This document shows, piece after piece, positions 1-6,954 of a DNA stretch of 13,201 bases. Positions within the stretch are counted from its first letter, which is position 1; each line of letters starts with the position of its first letter. Under the pieces are notes generated by a model. That model was given only the letters and a program-made list of their open reading frames with translations, did not search any database and had not been told where the DNA came from. Location of the stretch: NCBI GenBank assembly GCA_019347775.1, contig JAHWKP010000029.1, positions 1 through 13,201 of the forward strand, given 5' to 3'. The stretch comes from Actinomycetota bacterium (GTDB lineage: Bacteria; Actinomycetota; Acidimicrobiia; Acidimicrobiales; JAHWKP01). Made by a program: the position numbers and the translations under genes.

Positions 1-3
1 TGC

Positions 4-1095
4 GTGGGTAGAGTCCCGTCCGTGGCCCCCGGCCCCCTTCCCACCGAACTGCGCGGCAGGAGGGTCGTCCTGCGACCGTTGGTGCTCGGCGACTTCGAGG
101 CCTGGCGGGAGGTTCGCCAGCGCAACCGGGACTGGCTTTTCAGGTGGGAACCGAAGCCGCCACCGGGCCAGCCCGACGACACCGAGAGCAAGCCGGCGTT
201 CAACGCCCGGTGCGGAGCCCGCGAGCGTGAGTGGCAGTTGGGCACCGGCTACGGCTTCGGCATCTTCGTCGATCGTCGCCTGTGCGGTGAGATCAACCTC
301 AACAACGTGCAACGGGGCCCGTTCCAGAACGCCTATGTCGGCTACTGGATCGACAAGGGCTGCGCCGGCAACGGGTACGTCCCCGAGGCCCTGGTGGTGC
401 TGGCCCGCTTCGCCTTCGAGGACCTGCGCCTCCACCGCCTGCAGGTGGCCATCATCCCGAGGAACACGGCCAGCCGGCGCGTGGTCGAGAAGCTGGGACT
501 GCGCTGCGAGGGTACGGCCGAGCGCTACCTGGAGATCAACGGCGTGTGGGAGGACCATCTCCGCTTCGCCATCACCGCCGAGGAGTGGCGGCAGCGCCGA
601 AGGGACCTGCTCCGGGAGTGGGTCGGCCCCGCCCCAGCCGACGAGGCCGACGCCCGCACCCTGCTGACGCTCCTCACTTTGCGCACGGTCTGGCCCGCGC
701 ACCACGGCGCGAAGCACGTCCGCATCGTGGCCGAACTCCTCGACCAGCGGAACCTCGCACTGGCCGACCCTGACGGTGTCGACGATTTGATCGTGAGCAA
801 CGCTCTTTCCAGCCTCCTCATGGCCCAGCTGGCGCAGCGGGCGGACCTGGAGGCGGTCTTCGACGACCTCTTCGACGCCGAAGGCGCCGTGCTCGAGATG
901 TGCCCGGCGGGTGAGCTGACAGGCCCCGGTCCACTGCCGTTCGGAGCCGTCGTGGCGGCGGGAAGCGCGGCGGGCGCCTCGGTCTTCGGCTACCGATCGG
1001 GTGCGTCAGGCAAGGTCGTGCTCAATCCGCCGAAGTCTGAAATGCTCAACCTGGGACCCGACGATCACGTGGTGATGCTCTCCGGCCGCCGGTAA
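4..1095 (+). CDS. GNAT N-acetyltransferase fused to a CASTOR/POLLUX channel-like C-terminal domain
   Basis: Residues about 12-205 form a RimJ/RimL-type GNAT domain, which transfers acetyl from acetyl-CoA to an amine. Visible signs are the opening LRGRRVVLRPL, the acetyl-CoA loop region GCAGNGYVPEA (residues 119-129), and the motif IPRNTASRRVVEKLGLRCEG (151-170). A free-standing enzyme of this family usually ends near here (LLREWV, residue 207). The protein instead runs on for about 150 residues. From about residue 213 it resembles the cytosolic C-terminus of bacterial CASTOR/POLLUX-related ion channels: DARTLLTLLTLR (216-227), LLDQRNLALA, DDLIVSNALSSLLMAQL, AVFDDLFDAEGA and VVLNPPKSE (338-346). 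The transmembrane part and the Rossmann fold of such a channel are absent. The frame is open to the window edge, so the true start may lie upstream; GTG at 4 or GTG at 22 both fit the family. The GNAT call is firm; the C-terminal assignment is from remembered family motifs, and the acetylation target is unknown. Confidence 0.85.
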   Translation: MGRVPSVAPGPLPTELRGRRVVLRPLVLGDFEAWREVRQRNRDWLFRWEPKPPPGQPDDTESKPAFNARCGAREREWQLGTGYGFGIFVDRRLCGEINLNNVQRGPFQNAYVGYWIDKGCAGNGYVPEALVVLARFAFEDLRLHRLQVAIIPRNTASRRVVEKLGLRCEGTAERYLEINGVWEDHLRFAITAEEWRQRRRDLLREWVGPAPADEADARTLLTLLTLRTVWPAHHGAKHVRIVAELLDQRNLALADPDGVDDLIVSNALSSLLMAQLAQRADLEAVFDDLFDAEGAVLEMCPAGELTGPGPLPFGAVVAAGSAAGASVFGYRSGASGKVVLNPPKSEMLNLGPDDHVVMLSGRR

Positions 1096-1182
1096 GACCA
1101 CCGGGTGGCCAGTCGTCACCAGCATCAGGCGCTCAAGGTTCTCTACTCTTCAACTCGCGGCGGCAGAACCTGGGGGGTCGGT

Positions 1183-2151
1183 ATGGAGCGGTCGGCCGAA
1201 TTGGAAGCGATCACCCGGCGCTGGCTGAGCGCATTCACCGAGAGCGACGTCGAAGCGGTGCTGGCGCCGCTTTCCGACTCGGAAGACGTCGTGTGGGTGG
1301 GAACCGATCCGGGTGAAGAGTGGTGGGGACGCAAGACCGTCGAACCGCTGGTCCGCCGCCAGTACGATGAAATAGGCGGGTCCCTCCGAGGCCGCACAAC
1401 CGGCGTCTGGGCATGGTCAGAGGGCACGGTGGGATGGGTCTTCGCGACGCGAGTTCTCGAGCTCGAGCCTGATCCGCTGCCCATGCGCGTCACCGCCGTG
1501 TTCCACTTGGAGCACGGCCAGTGGAGGGTCGTACACACCGTTTTCTCGCTCGCGATCTTGAACGAGGAATCGTTCGGCCTGGAACTGACCACCTCGGTCG
1601 ATCTCATCGCTCAGGCCGTCGAGGTGGAGCGACCGGACCTTGATTCGGCGGCTGCGCCCGACGGCACTGTCACCCTGCTGTTCACAGATATTGAGGGATC
1701 CACTGAACGCAACGCGACCCTCGGCGACGGCGAATGGATGTCGTTGTTGCGCAAGCACCACGATCTAGTGCGAGAGCAGGTGGTTGCCCACGGGGGATTC
1801 GAGGTCAAATCGATGGGCGACGGCTTCATGATCGCCTTCTCATCGGCACGTCGGGCATTGCAATGTGCCACGGACATCCAGCGGGTGGTGGAGAAAGACC
1901 CGGCGCTCGACATCCGGATCCGAGCCGGCCTGCACGCGGGAGAGGCCGTCCGGTTGGGCGACGACTTCTATGGGGGAGTCGTCAACATGGCGGCCCGCGT
2001 GGCTGGATCGGCGGCAGGCGGCGAGGTGCTTGTTTCGACGATTGTGAAGGCCTTAGTCGAGTCGTCGGGCGAGTTCGTCTTCGACACGCCACGGAGCACG
2101 GAGCTCAAGGGCTTTGCGGGCACTCACGAACTGCATCCGCTCCTGCTCTGA
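1183..2151 (+). CDS. Class III adenylate/guanylate cyclase with N-terminal NTF2/SnoaL-like domain
   Basis: Predicted soluble cyclase making cAMP (or cGMP) from the nucleoside triphosphate. Numbering from the chosen ATG, residues 1-135 look like an NTF2/SnoaL-type cone fold (a helix with RRWLSAFTESDVEAVLAPL, then strands ending FHLEHGQWRVVHTVFS). Residues about 160-322 are the cyclase domain. All expected catalytic positions are visible: metal-binding Asp in LLFTDIEGST (D169), Lys and second metal Asp in VKSMGDGF (K209, D213), and Asn and Arg of the transition state in VVNMAARV (N268, R272). LKGFAG near the end is typical of actinobacterial members. An upstream in-frame GTG at 1105 would add 26 residues of low-complexity sequence. 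ATG 1183 is preferred because the conserved fold begins there and a G-run (1172-1177) precedes it. It is convergent with pirin, 15 nt apart. The N-terminal domain may sense a small ligand; that is inference. Confidence 0.88.
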   Translation: MERSAELEAITRRWLSAFTESDVEAVLAPLSDSEDVVWVGTDPGEEWWGRKTVEPLVRRQYDEIGGSLRGRTTGVWAWSEGTVGWVFATRVLELEPDPLPMRVTAVFHLEHGQWRVVHTVFSLAILNEESFGLELTTSVDLIAQAVEVERPDLDSAAAPDGTVTLLFTDIEGSTERNATLGDGEWMSLLRKHHDLVREQVVAHGGFEVKSMGDGFMIAFSSARRALQCATDIQRVVEKDPALDIRIRAGLHAGEAVRLGDDFYGGVVNMAARVAGSAAGGEVLVSTIVKALVESSGEFVFDTPRSTELKGFAGTHELHPLLL

Positions 2152-2166
2152 GGATCGAGACCTTCG

Positions 2167-3120
2167 CTAGCCCGAGGGCGCCGGCACGGTGCCAAGCCGG
2201 CCCGACTGGAAGTCCTCCATGGCTTGAATTAGTTCGGCGCGGGTGTTCATCACGAACGGCCCGTACCAAGCGACCGGTTCCCTGATGGGCCGCCCGCCGA
2301 TGATCCAGAGCTCCAGGTCCTTGGTCGCCCGCTCGTTGGCGCGAGCCACAATGGTGTCGCCGTCGCCCAACACCGCCAGCTGGCCCCTTGTGAGAGGCCG
2401 ACGCTCCAGACCCACCGATCCGTCTCCGTCGAGCGCATAGACCAGAGCGTTGAACCCCGGATCCCAGGGCAGCACCAGTTCGGCTCCTGGGCTCAGGCTG
2501 GCGTGTACCACCGATATCGGCGTGTGGGTCGTGCCCGGTCCCGAGAACTCGCCCACTGAGCCGGCGATCACCCGCACCAGCGCCCCGCCGTCGGGGGAGC
2601 GCACGAGGGCCACCTCACTGCCCCGGATGTCCTGGTAGCGCGGCGGCGCCCACTTCTGCGAAGCGGGCAGGTTCACCCAAAGCTGCAAGCCATGGAAGAG
2701 GCCGCCGCTGACGACGAGTTCCTCGGGCGGGGTCTCGATGTGGAGCAGACCACTGCCGGCCGTCATCCACTGGGTATCGCCGTTGGTGATGCGGCCGCCA
2801 CCGCCATGGGAATCCTGGTGTTCGAACGTCCCGTCGATGATGTAGGTGACGGTCTCGAAGCCACGGTGGGGGTGCCACGACGTGCCGCGAGGCTCGCCCG
2901 GGCCGTAGTCGACCTCGCCCATCTGGTCGAGATGGATGAACGGGTCCAGCCGGGCCTGGTCGACGCCGGCGAAGGCGCGCCGGACAGGGAATCCCTCGCC
3001 CTCGTAGCCCGAAGGAGCCGTCGTCACGCTGTCGACCGGGCGCGGCCGCAGATCGCCGTCGGCGGGGGCCGGCACTACAGCAGGAAGGGCGAGTACGTCT
3101 GGAACCGTTATGGCTGGCAT
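2167..3120 (-). CDS. Pirin family protein (cupin)
   Basis: A two-cupin-domain iron-binding protein of the pirin family. Members act as redox-dependent regulators or as quercetin dioxygenases, and the role of any one bacterial member is hard to predict. The metal site is intact: HPH in SWHPHRGFETVTYIIDG supplies H83 and H85, and LLHIET supplies H127 and E129. Other pirin marks are the opening RRAFAGVDQARLDPFIHLDQ, QLWVNLPASQKWAPPRYQ, and the C-terminal LIIGG-like stretch LELWIIGGRPIREPVAWYGPF followed by MNTRAELIQAMEDFQSGRLG. Length (317 residues) is close to the usual 280-320. The ATG at 3120 has GGAG just upstream on the minus strand (in GCGGAGTGAG); the longer frame starting with TTG at 3150 has no such site and is not used. 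It lies downstream of the surface-protein gene on the same strand, but a strong hairpin separates them, so it is probably transcribed on its own. Confidence 0.93.
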   Translation of the reverse strand: MPAITVPDVLALPAVVPAPADGDLRPRPVDSVTTAPSGYEGEGFPVRRAFAGVDQARLDPFIHLDQMGEVDYGPGEPRGTSWHPHRGFETVTYIIDGTFEHQDSHGGGGRITNGDTQWMTAGSGLLHIETPPEELVVSGGLFHGLQLWVNLPASQKWAPPRYQDIRGSEVALVRSPDGGALVRVIAGSVGEFSGPGTTHTPISVVHASLSPGAELVLPWDPGFNALVYALDGDGSVGLERRPLTRGQLAVLGDGDTIVARANERATKDLELWIIGGRPIREPVAWYGPFVMNTRAELIQAMEDFQSGRLGTVPAPSG

Positions 3121-3166
3121 CTCACTCCGCCCAACAGTTGCAGGGCACAACTCATTCCGGACGCGA

Positions 3167-3211
3167 CAGCGGGCCTACCGCCGGCTCTTTCGCCCGGCGG
3201 TAGGCCCGCTG
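3167..3211 (-). terminator. Perfect 18-bp hairpin, probable terminator of the surface-protein gene
   Basis: Positions 3167-3184 and 3194-3211 are exact reverse complements, with a 9-nt loop. The hairpin begins 21 nt after the stop codon of the minus-strand surface-protein gene and ends before the pirin start. There is no T-tract on either side, so the call as terminator rests on position and stem strength. It may also stabilise the 3' end of the transcript. Confidence 0.6.
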
Positions 3212-3231
3212 CTTGCTGCCTGTTCAGGTGC

Positions 3232-5040
3232 CTAGCCGCTCGAAGGTGACGTCCTCCGCATCGACGAACGGCGCACCGCCCGCCGGCTGAGAATGGCGGC
3301 CACTGCAGCGGCACCGGCCGCGAGGCCGATCGGCGGCATTCCGGTGGCGGCGAGGACCGCGTCGACGTCGGGCACGACCACTGTGACGTTGCCTGTGAGA
3401 TCCACGTTCACCTGAGCATCACCCCGGGCCGTGGCCTGGACGCAGACCCCGGTCGCGGTGGCGGTGTTGGTAAACCGCCCCGGCCCCGAATTCTCGAGCA
3501 CACGGATGCTGACCAGTAGCTCTTTGGAGCCTTTCGCGGCGATGGGGCCGATGTCGTTCCAGGTGAGGCTGTTGGCGGACTGCAAGTCAGCCGGTGGGGT
3601 GGAACTGACTATCTCATAGAGGATCCCGGACTCCACGGAGATGACGTCGGTGACCCGCACCGATGTCAGTTCGCAGTCGGCGAAGGGATTGATCACGGTG
3701 ATCGTGTAGGTGAACTCTTCGCCTGGGGCCACGAACTCACGGTCGACCGTCTTGGTAACCGGCAGCGAGCACTCGATCCCGCCGGACGGCACCTTGGCCC
3801 GGGCCTCCATGTGACCGAGACGGAAGTCGACACCGCTGAAGGTGACGGCGCCCTCGTCGTCACGCTGCTCGAGCAGCGTGACCCGCACCACGTCGACCGC
3901 CGCAGCCGCCGACGTTCCGTCAGCGGCGAGGTCGGGCGGGCTGTCAGCGTCGCCGCCGATGGCACGGGGGTCCTCGCCTATCGCGATCTCGGCGACTCCC
4001 GGCACGTTGATTACCAGGCCCTCGTCACCGAGCAGGTCCTGCGTGGTGAGTTGGGTGATGGCGTCGCCCTGGATGATCCGCACGACGGGGGTCTCTGGAG
4101 ACGTCGCCGCCGGACCGTAGAAGACCCAGTTGCCGGCCGCTCCGCCGACGCCGGTGGCGACTGCCTTGAGGGCCCACTCACCGAGAACCTCGACGGTGAA
4201 CTGGTTGGGGGTGCCCTTGAAGAAGGTGGTCGGAGCAATAGTCGAGCGGGCCTCGGTCATGAGGCCGAAGGCCGGCCCCAGGCGGCTGTTGTCGGCCGCG
4301 GTCTGGGGGACGAGACGGGTCTGCGAAACGGTGCTGGAGACGGCGCGCTCCGGGTTCGGAGCGTCGGTGGCAGCAAGGGGAGCGGCGAAGGTGCCGTCCT
4401 CGTTCTGAGCGCCGGTGTTTACCAGCTGGGAGTCAGCGGCATAGCCGAGGCCCGCGCTGATCGGCTCGCCGAGGATGCAGCCGTCGGCGTTCCATCGGGA
4501 GACCGCTTGGCCCCGCAGCAGCGACGCGTAAGCCACCGGGTTGGCGGCCACCGGTCCGACCTGGCCCTGGAGCAGCTGCGTGGACGGCGGAGCCGAACCT
4601 TGCACCTTGGAATCCAGGATCAGCGAGTTGTCCTCGATCGGCAGGGAGTTGCCGAGGCCGACCTCGATGCCCGAACCGCGGGCGTAGCTGCGATCACCCT
4701 TCAGCTCAGGGTCGAGCTCGATGTTGGGCAGATCCGGCTGCAGGACGTTGTCGACCTCGTTGACGATCGTGCCTGGTGCGGCGTTGGGGCCGAAGGCCTC
4801 GATGGTGTCGGTGCCCATGCTCGCCACGGTGGCGGAGGAGAAGGCCTCATCGACGTTGGCGACGACGGGACCGGTCTGGCCCATCTGAAGGGCATCGACG
4901 TGAATGGCGGTTCCGGTGGCGTAGCCACTGAAGTCCGCGGTACGGAATGGAACCTGGGCGGCTGCCGGGCTGCTCGGGATGGCCCCCAAGGCCATTACCG
5001 CCAGTACCGCCACCGCCAAAACGATCCGGCTTCTTTTCAT
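3232..5040 (-). CDS. Secreted DUF11 surface protein with LAATG (class E sortase) anchor
   Basis: A 602-residue exported protein. A Sec signal peptide occupies residues 1-28 (MKRSR, then a hydrophobic run, cleavage likely after SSPAAA). Residues about 29-425 are Ala/Gly/Thr/Ser-rich beta-type sequence with no family I recognise. Residues about 425-545 form one DUF11-type repeat domain: VTKTVDREFVAPGEEFTYTI, then VTDVIS, and FTNTATATG at its end. The C-terminus is a sorting signal: LAATG (563-567), a short hydrophobic segment MPPIGLAAGAAAVAAILS, and an Arg-rich tail. LAxTG is the motif known for class E sortases, so covalent attachment to peptidoglycan is predicted; no sortase gene is in the window. 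ATG 5040 is chosen because it opens the signal peptide and has AAGGAG 5 nt upstream; a longer TTG frame to 5142 has no properly spaced site. It follows the nitroreductase gene on the same strand after a 161-nt gap with its own repeats, suggesting separate control. Function of the large middle part is unknown. Confidence 0.88.
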   Translation of the reverse strand: MKRSRIVLAVAVLAVMALGAIPSSPAAAQVPFRTADFSGYATGTAIHVDALQMGQTGPVVANVDEAFSSATVASMGTDTIEAFGPNAAPGTIVNEVDNVLQPDLPNIELDPELKGDRSYARGSGIEVGLGNSLPIEDNSLILDSKVQGSAPPSTQLLQGQVGPVAANPVAYASLLRGQAVSRWNADGCILGEPISAGLGYAADSQLVNTGAQNEDGTFAAPLAATDAPNPERAVSSTVSQTRLVPQTAADNSRLGPAFGLMTEARSTIAPTTFFKGTPNQFTVEVLGEWALKAVATGVGGAAGNWVFYGPAATSPETPVVRIIQGDAITQLTTQDLLGDEGLVINVPGVAEIAIGEDPRAIGGDADSPPDLAADGTSAAAAVDVVRVTLLEQRDDEGAVTFSGVDFRLGHMEARAKVPSGGIECSLPVTKTVDREFVAPGEEFTYTITVINPFADCELTSVRVTDVISVESGILYEIVSSTPPADLQSANSLTWNDIGPIAAKGSKELLVSIRVLENSGPGRFTNTATATGVCVQATARGDAQVNVDLTGNVTVVVPDVDAVLAATGMPPIGLAAGAAAVAAILSRRAVRRSSMRRTSPSSG

Positions 5041-5064
5041 GACAACTCCTTCTGTGCCCTGGGG

Positions 5065-5091
5065 CTGAAATCCTGCCTGAAATCCTGCCTG
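5065..5091. repeat. 12-bp tandem duplication in the 5' leader of the surface-protein gene
   Basis: CTGAAATCCTGC occurs twice in direct contact (5065-5076 and 5077-5088), followed by a third partial CTG. It lies 25-51 nt upstream of the surface-protein ATG, in the predicted untranslated leader. It could be a slippage product with no function. Confidence 0.8.
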
Positions 5092-5146
5092 TGAGGGTGG
5101 AACACTACCGGTCCTAGCCGATTCGGCGAGGGAGCAATCCAACTCC

Positions 5147-5194
5147 TTTAGGTCATCGGACGACTTTTGCTTTAGGTGGTCGGACGACTTTTGA
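5147..5194 (-). promoter_or_regulatory. Two tandem 24-bp repeats, possible operator or promoter elements
   Basis: Copies at 5147-5170 and 5171-5194 agree at 21 of 24 positions (plus strand TTTAGGTxxTCGGACGACTTTTGx). The right-hand copy contains the small dyad GTCG-TC-CGAC (read on the minus strand). The pair lies between the nitroreductase stop and the surface-protein start, about 107-154 nt upstream of the latter. The position suits binding sites that control the surface-protein gene. Which protein would bind is not evident. Confidence 0.55.
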
Positions 5195-5201
5195 ACCGGA
5201 T

Positions 5202-6833
5202 TTACGTCCGGTCTCGCTCGAATCGTGCCTGGAACCGCTGCATGAGAGGGCCAAATCCGGACAATTCCACGGGACTGCCAGGCAAGCCACCGGGCCTGTT
5301 CCGGTAGTCGGCGGGACCTACCGCGGTCACCAGCATGCAGGCGTCAGCCGTGTCGAATGCCCTAGCCACTGCGTCATCGAAAAAGGTGAGGCCCGTGCCG
5401 CCCATCCCGACGGCGAAAGCAGCCAGCTGCAGGCGTCCGGCGGCGAGGCCCGCCTCCAACTGGGCCGCCCGGTAACCCCGGTCTCCCAAACCGGCCAGAA
5501 CGGCCTCAAGGTCGACGGAGTGGAAGACCGTGAAGGCGGAGTCGCCCCCGAGGGGCTGTAAGAGGCACAGTCTCTGGGCTCCGGCCCGAGCACGGTCGGC
5601 TGGCTCGGGGGACCGGACCTCGAAGTCGCGGCCGTTCCAGACATGCCGCCCTGATGCCACCCCGTTGACCGCGTGTACCGACACGTGGTGAGCCAGAAGC
5701 GTGGAGCCGGGCGTGCAGAAGTCGACCGGCGCCGGACGAGAGGCAACGCCGAGACACCAGGCGGCCACGTCGCCCGAGATGGGTTGCTGCCGGAACAACC
5801 GCGTGCTGCCCCGCCGCCGAATCAGCAGCTCGATGCTTATTGGCTCTTCGCCTGACGGCTCATCGCTGTGCGGCGGGCCTTCGATGCGGTCGGCGACGGG
5901 ACGGCCGAGGCTGGCGGCCGCCTTCCTCCACCGCTCGACCTCGCCGCCGTCGGCGAGGTCGCCGGCGTGCTGAATCTGCGTGACGGCACGGAACTCGAAG
6001 GGGTGAACCGAGATCGCCTCGGCCTCGCCCGCGACCAGTTCGCGCCTAGGAGTGTCGCCGGCGGGCACGGCGTCGGCTCCGAGCGTTACGACGGCGACCG
6101 GGAACTCGCTCACCCCGTCCAGTCCGAGCTCCTCGCTGATCGCGCTGTCGACAAAGCCCAGATGCACCCGAGCGCTGACGCCCGCCGCCTCGGCGATGGC
6201 GAGCAGTTGAGCCAGGAGGCTTCCCGCGTCCCAGTACACGTGTCGAAGTCCGCGAGGCCCGTATTTCCAGCCGGTCCTCCACGGCACACCGGTCAGAACC
6301 AGCGAGACCGGCGCAGAACGCAGGCTGTCCTCGGCGACGGCTTCGGCCAGCGCCCCGCGGCGGTCGCCCTCGCGTACGGCCTCCAGCGCGAAGTCGCCCG
6401 GGTCGAAGTGGTGGATCCCGGCCGGCACTCCGTCCACGGCGCCGCACACCGCGTAGATCTCGACGGGATGCAGATTCCCAGCGGCGGGCGCGGCCCGGAA
6501 ATGGCCGACCCAGCCATCGGGATCGGTTCGGATTCGGGTGACTCCGGCTGAGTAGAACAGGAACCGGCCGAGCAATGCGTCGTCGAACGTGGCGGGGCCG
6601 ACGGCCGCCGTGCCGGAGAGGACGCGCGCCGCTGGTGCCTGCGAGGCGCCGAGGTCACGAGGCAGCGACGTCTTGGGCGCCGACGGGTACCTCTTGAATG
6701 GCGTGGGGCGGTTCTCCCCGTCCATCGGTCGGAAACCGGTGGGATGACCGAAGGGCTCCGCCCCGCTAGCGCCTTCGTGCAGCTTCGTGCGGGTATGGAA
6801 CTCGCGGGTCGCGTCGGAGGGTGGCTGGCTCAC
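5202..6833 (-). CDS. SagB/ThcOx-type nitroreductase with two tandem flavin-reductase domains
   Basis: A 543-residue FMN-dependent oxidoreductase-like protein of the SagB/ThcOx branch of the nitroreductase superfamily, whose known members oxidise azoline rings in modified peptides. The family opening is present: FHTRTKLH (12-19) and PTPFKRYPS (43-51). Domain 1 (about 75-265) holds the FMN-binding run RAAPAAGNLHPVEIYAV (113-129) and GLRHVYWDAGSLLAQLLAIAEAAG (195-218 region). Domain 2 (about 333-510) opens with ELLIRRRGSTRLFR and has GYRAAQLEAGLAAGRLQLAA (453-472); the first FMN signature is weak there, so it may be a structural half-site. The linker (319-333) is encoded by a dispersed repeat. 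The GTG start at 6833 has AGGA about 7 nt upstream. No precursor peptide, cyclodehydratase or transporter lies nearby, so a role in peptide modification is not supported; the substrate is unknown. It is divergent from tRNA-Pro. Confidence 0.88.
   Translation of the reverse strand: MSQPPSDATREFHTRTKLHEGASGAEPFGHPTGFRPMDGENRPTPFKRYPSAPKTSLPRDLGASQAPAARVLSGTAAVGPATFDDALLGRFLFYSAGVTRIRTDPDGWVGHFRAAPAAGNLHPVEIYAVCGAVDGVPAGIHHFDPGDFALEAVREGDRRGALAEAVAEDSLRSAPVSLVLTGVPWRTGWKYGPRGLRHVYWDAGSLLAQLLAIAEAAGVSARVHLGFVDSAISEELGLDGVSEFPVAVVTLGADAVPAGDTPRRELVAGEAEAISVHPFEFRAVTQIQHAGDLADGGEVERWRKAAASLGRPVADRIEGPPHSDEPSGEEPISIELLIRRRGSTRLFRQQPISGDVAAWCLGVASRPAPVDFCTPGSTLLAHHVSVHAVNGVASGRHVWNGRDFEVRSPEPADRARAGAQRLCLLQPLGGDSAFTVFHSVDLEAVLAGLGDRGYRAAQLEAGLAAGRLQLAAFAVGMGGTGLTFFDDAVARAFDTADACMLVTAVGPADYRNRPGGLPGSPVELSGFGPLMQRFQARFERDRT
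5837..5877. repeat. 41-nt dispersed repeat, copy A, inside the nitroreductase gene
   Basis: Matches 6955-6995 at 38 of 41 positions in direct orientation, including an uninterrupted 26-nt identical core (5841-5866 against 6959-6984). Read on the minus strand it is in frame and encodes residues 319-333 of the nitroreductase (GPPHSDEPSGEEPIS), the joint between its two domains. Confidence 0.85.
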
Positions 6834-6852
6834 CGCTTTATCCTGACCCGAG

Positions 6853-6870
6853 GACGGGATCGATTCCGTC
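6853..6870. promoter_or_regulatory. 18-bp imperfect palindrome before tRNA-Pro
   Basis: GACGGGATCGATTCCGTC is self-complementary except for one mismatched pair (positions 6 and 13). It lies in the 42-nt gap between the divergent nitroreductase start and the tRNA 5' end. It may be an operator or part of the tRNA promoter, or chance. Confidence 0.3.
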
Positions 6871-6875
6871 TGTAC

Positions 6876-6949
6876 CGGGGAGTAGCGCAGTTCGGCAGCG
6901 CACCTGCTTTGGGAGCAGGAGGCCGCGGGTTCAAATCCCGCCTCCCCGA
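6876..6949 (+). tRNA. tRNA-Pro (anticodon TGG)
   Basis: All four stems can be folded by hand: acceptor CGGGGAG (6876-6882) with CTCCCCG (6942-6948); D-stem GCGC/GCGC; anticodon stem CCTGC/GCAGG around the loop TTTGGGA, giving anticodon TGG at 6910-6912 (proline, reads CCA and other CCN codons); and T-stem GCGGG/CCCGC around TTCAAAT. The variable loop is 5 nt and the discriminator base is A at 6949. The CCA end is not encoded, so it must be added after transcription. Confidence 0.97.
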
Positions 6950-6954
6950 CTCTG

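Noticed and set aside
3811..5094. Long 427-codon plus-strand frame opposite the surface-protein gene
   Set aside because: It is an antisense shadow of a GC-rich gene with clear signal peptide and sorting signal; its own translation shows no domain and no ribosome site.
5041..5142. TTG start at 5142 for the surface protein, giving 34 extra residues
   Set aside because: The ribosome-site match is directly adjacent to that TTG with no spacing, and the extension would precede a normal signal peptide; ATG 5040 has a well-placed AAGGAG.
5147..5194. FliA/WhiG-type promoter in the 24-bp repeats
   Set aside because: TAAA and CCGAT-like pieces are present but only about 10 nt apart instead of about 15, so the match does not hold.
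5195..5212. Hairpin ACCGGA/TCCGGT at the nitroreductase stop codon
   Set aside because: Only 6 bp, contains the stop codon in its loop and has no T-tract; too weak to call a terminator.
5868..6551. 227-codon plus-strand frame opposite the nitroreductase gene
   Set aside because: Antisense shadow; the minus-strand product carries recognisable nitroreductase motifs.
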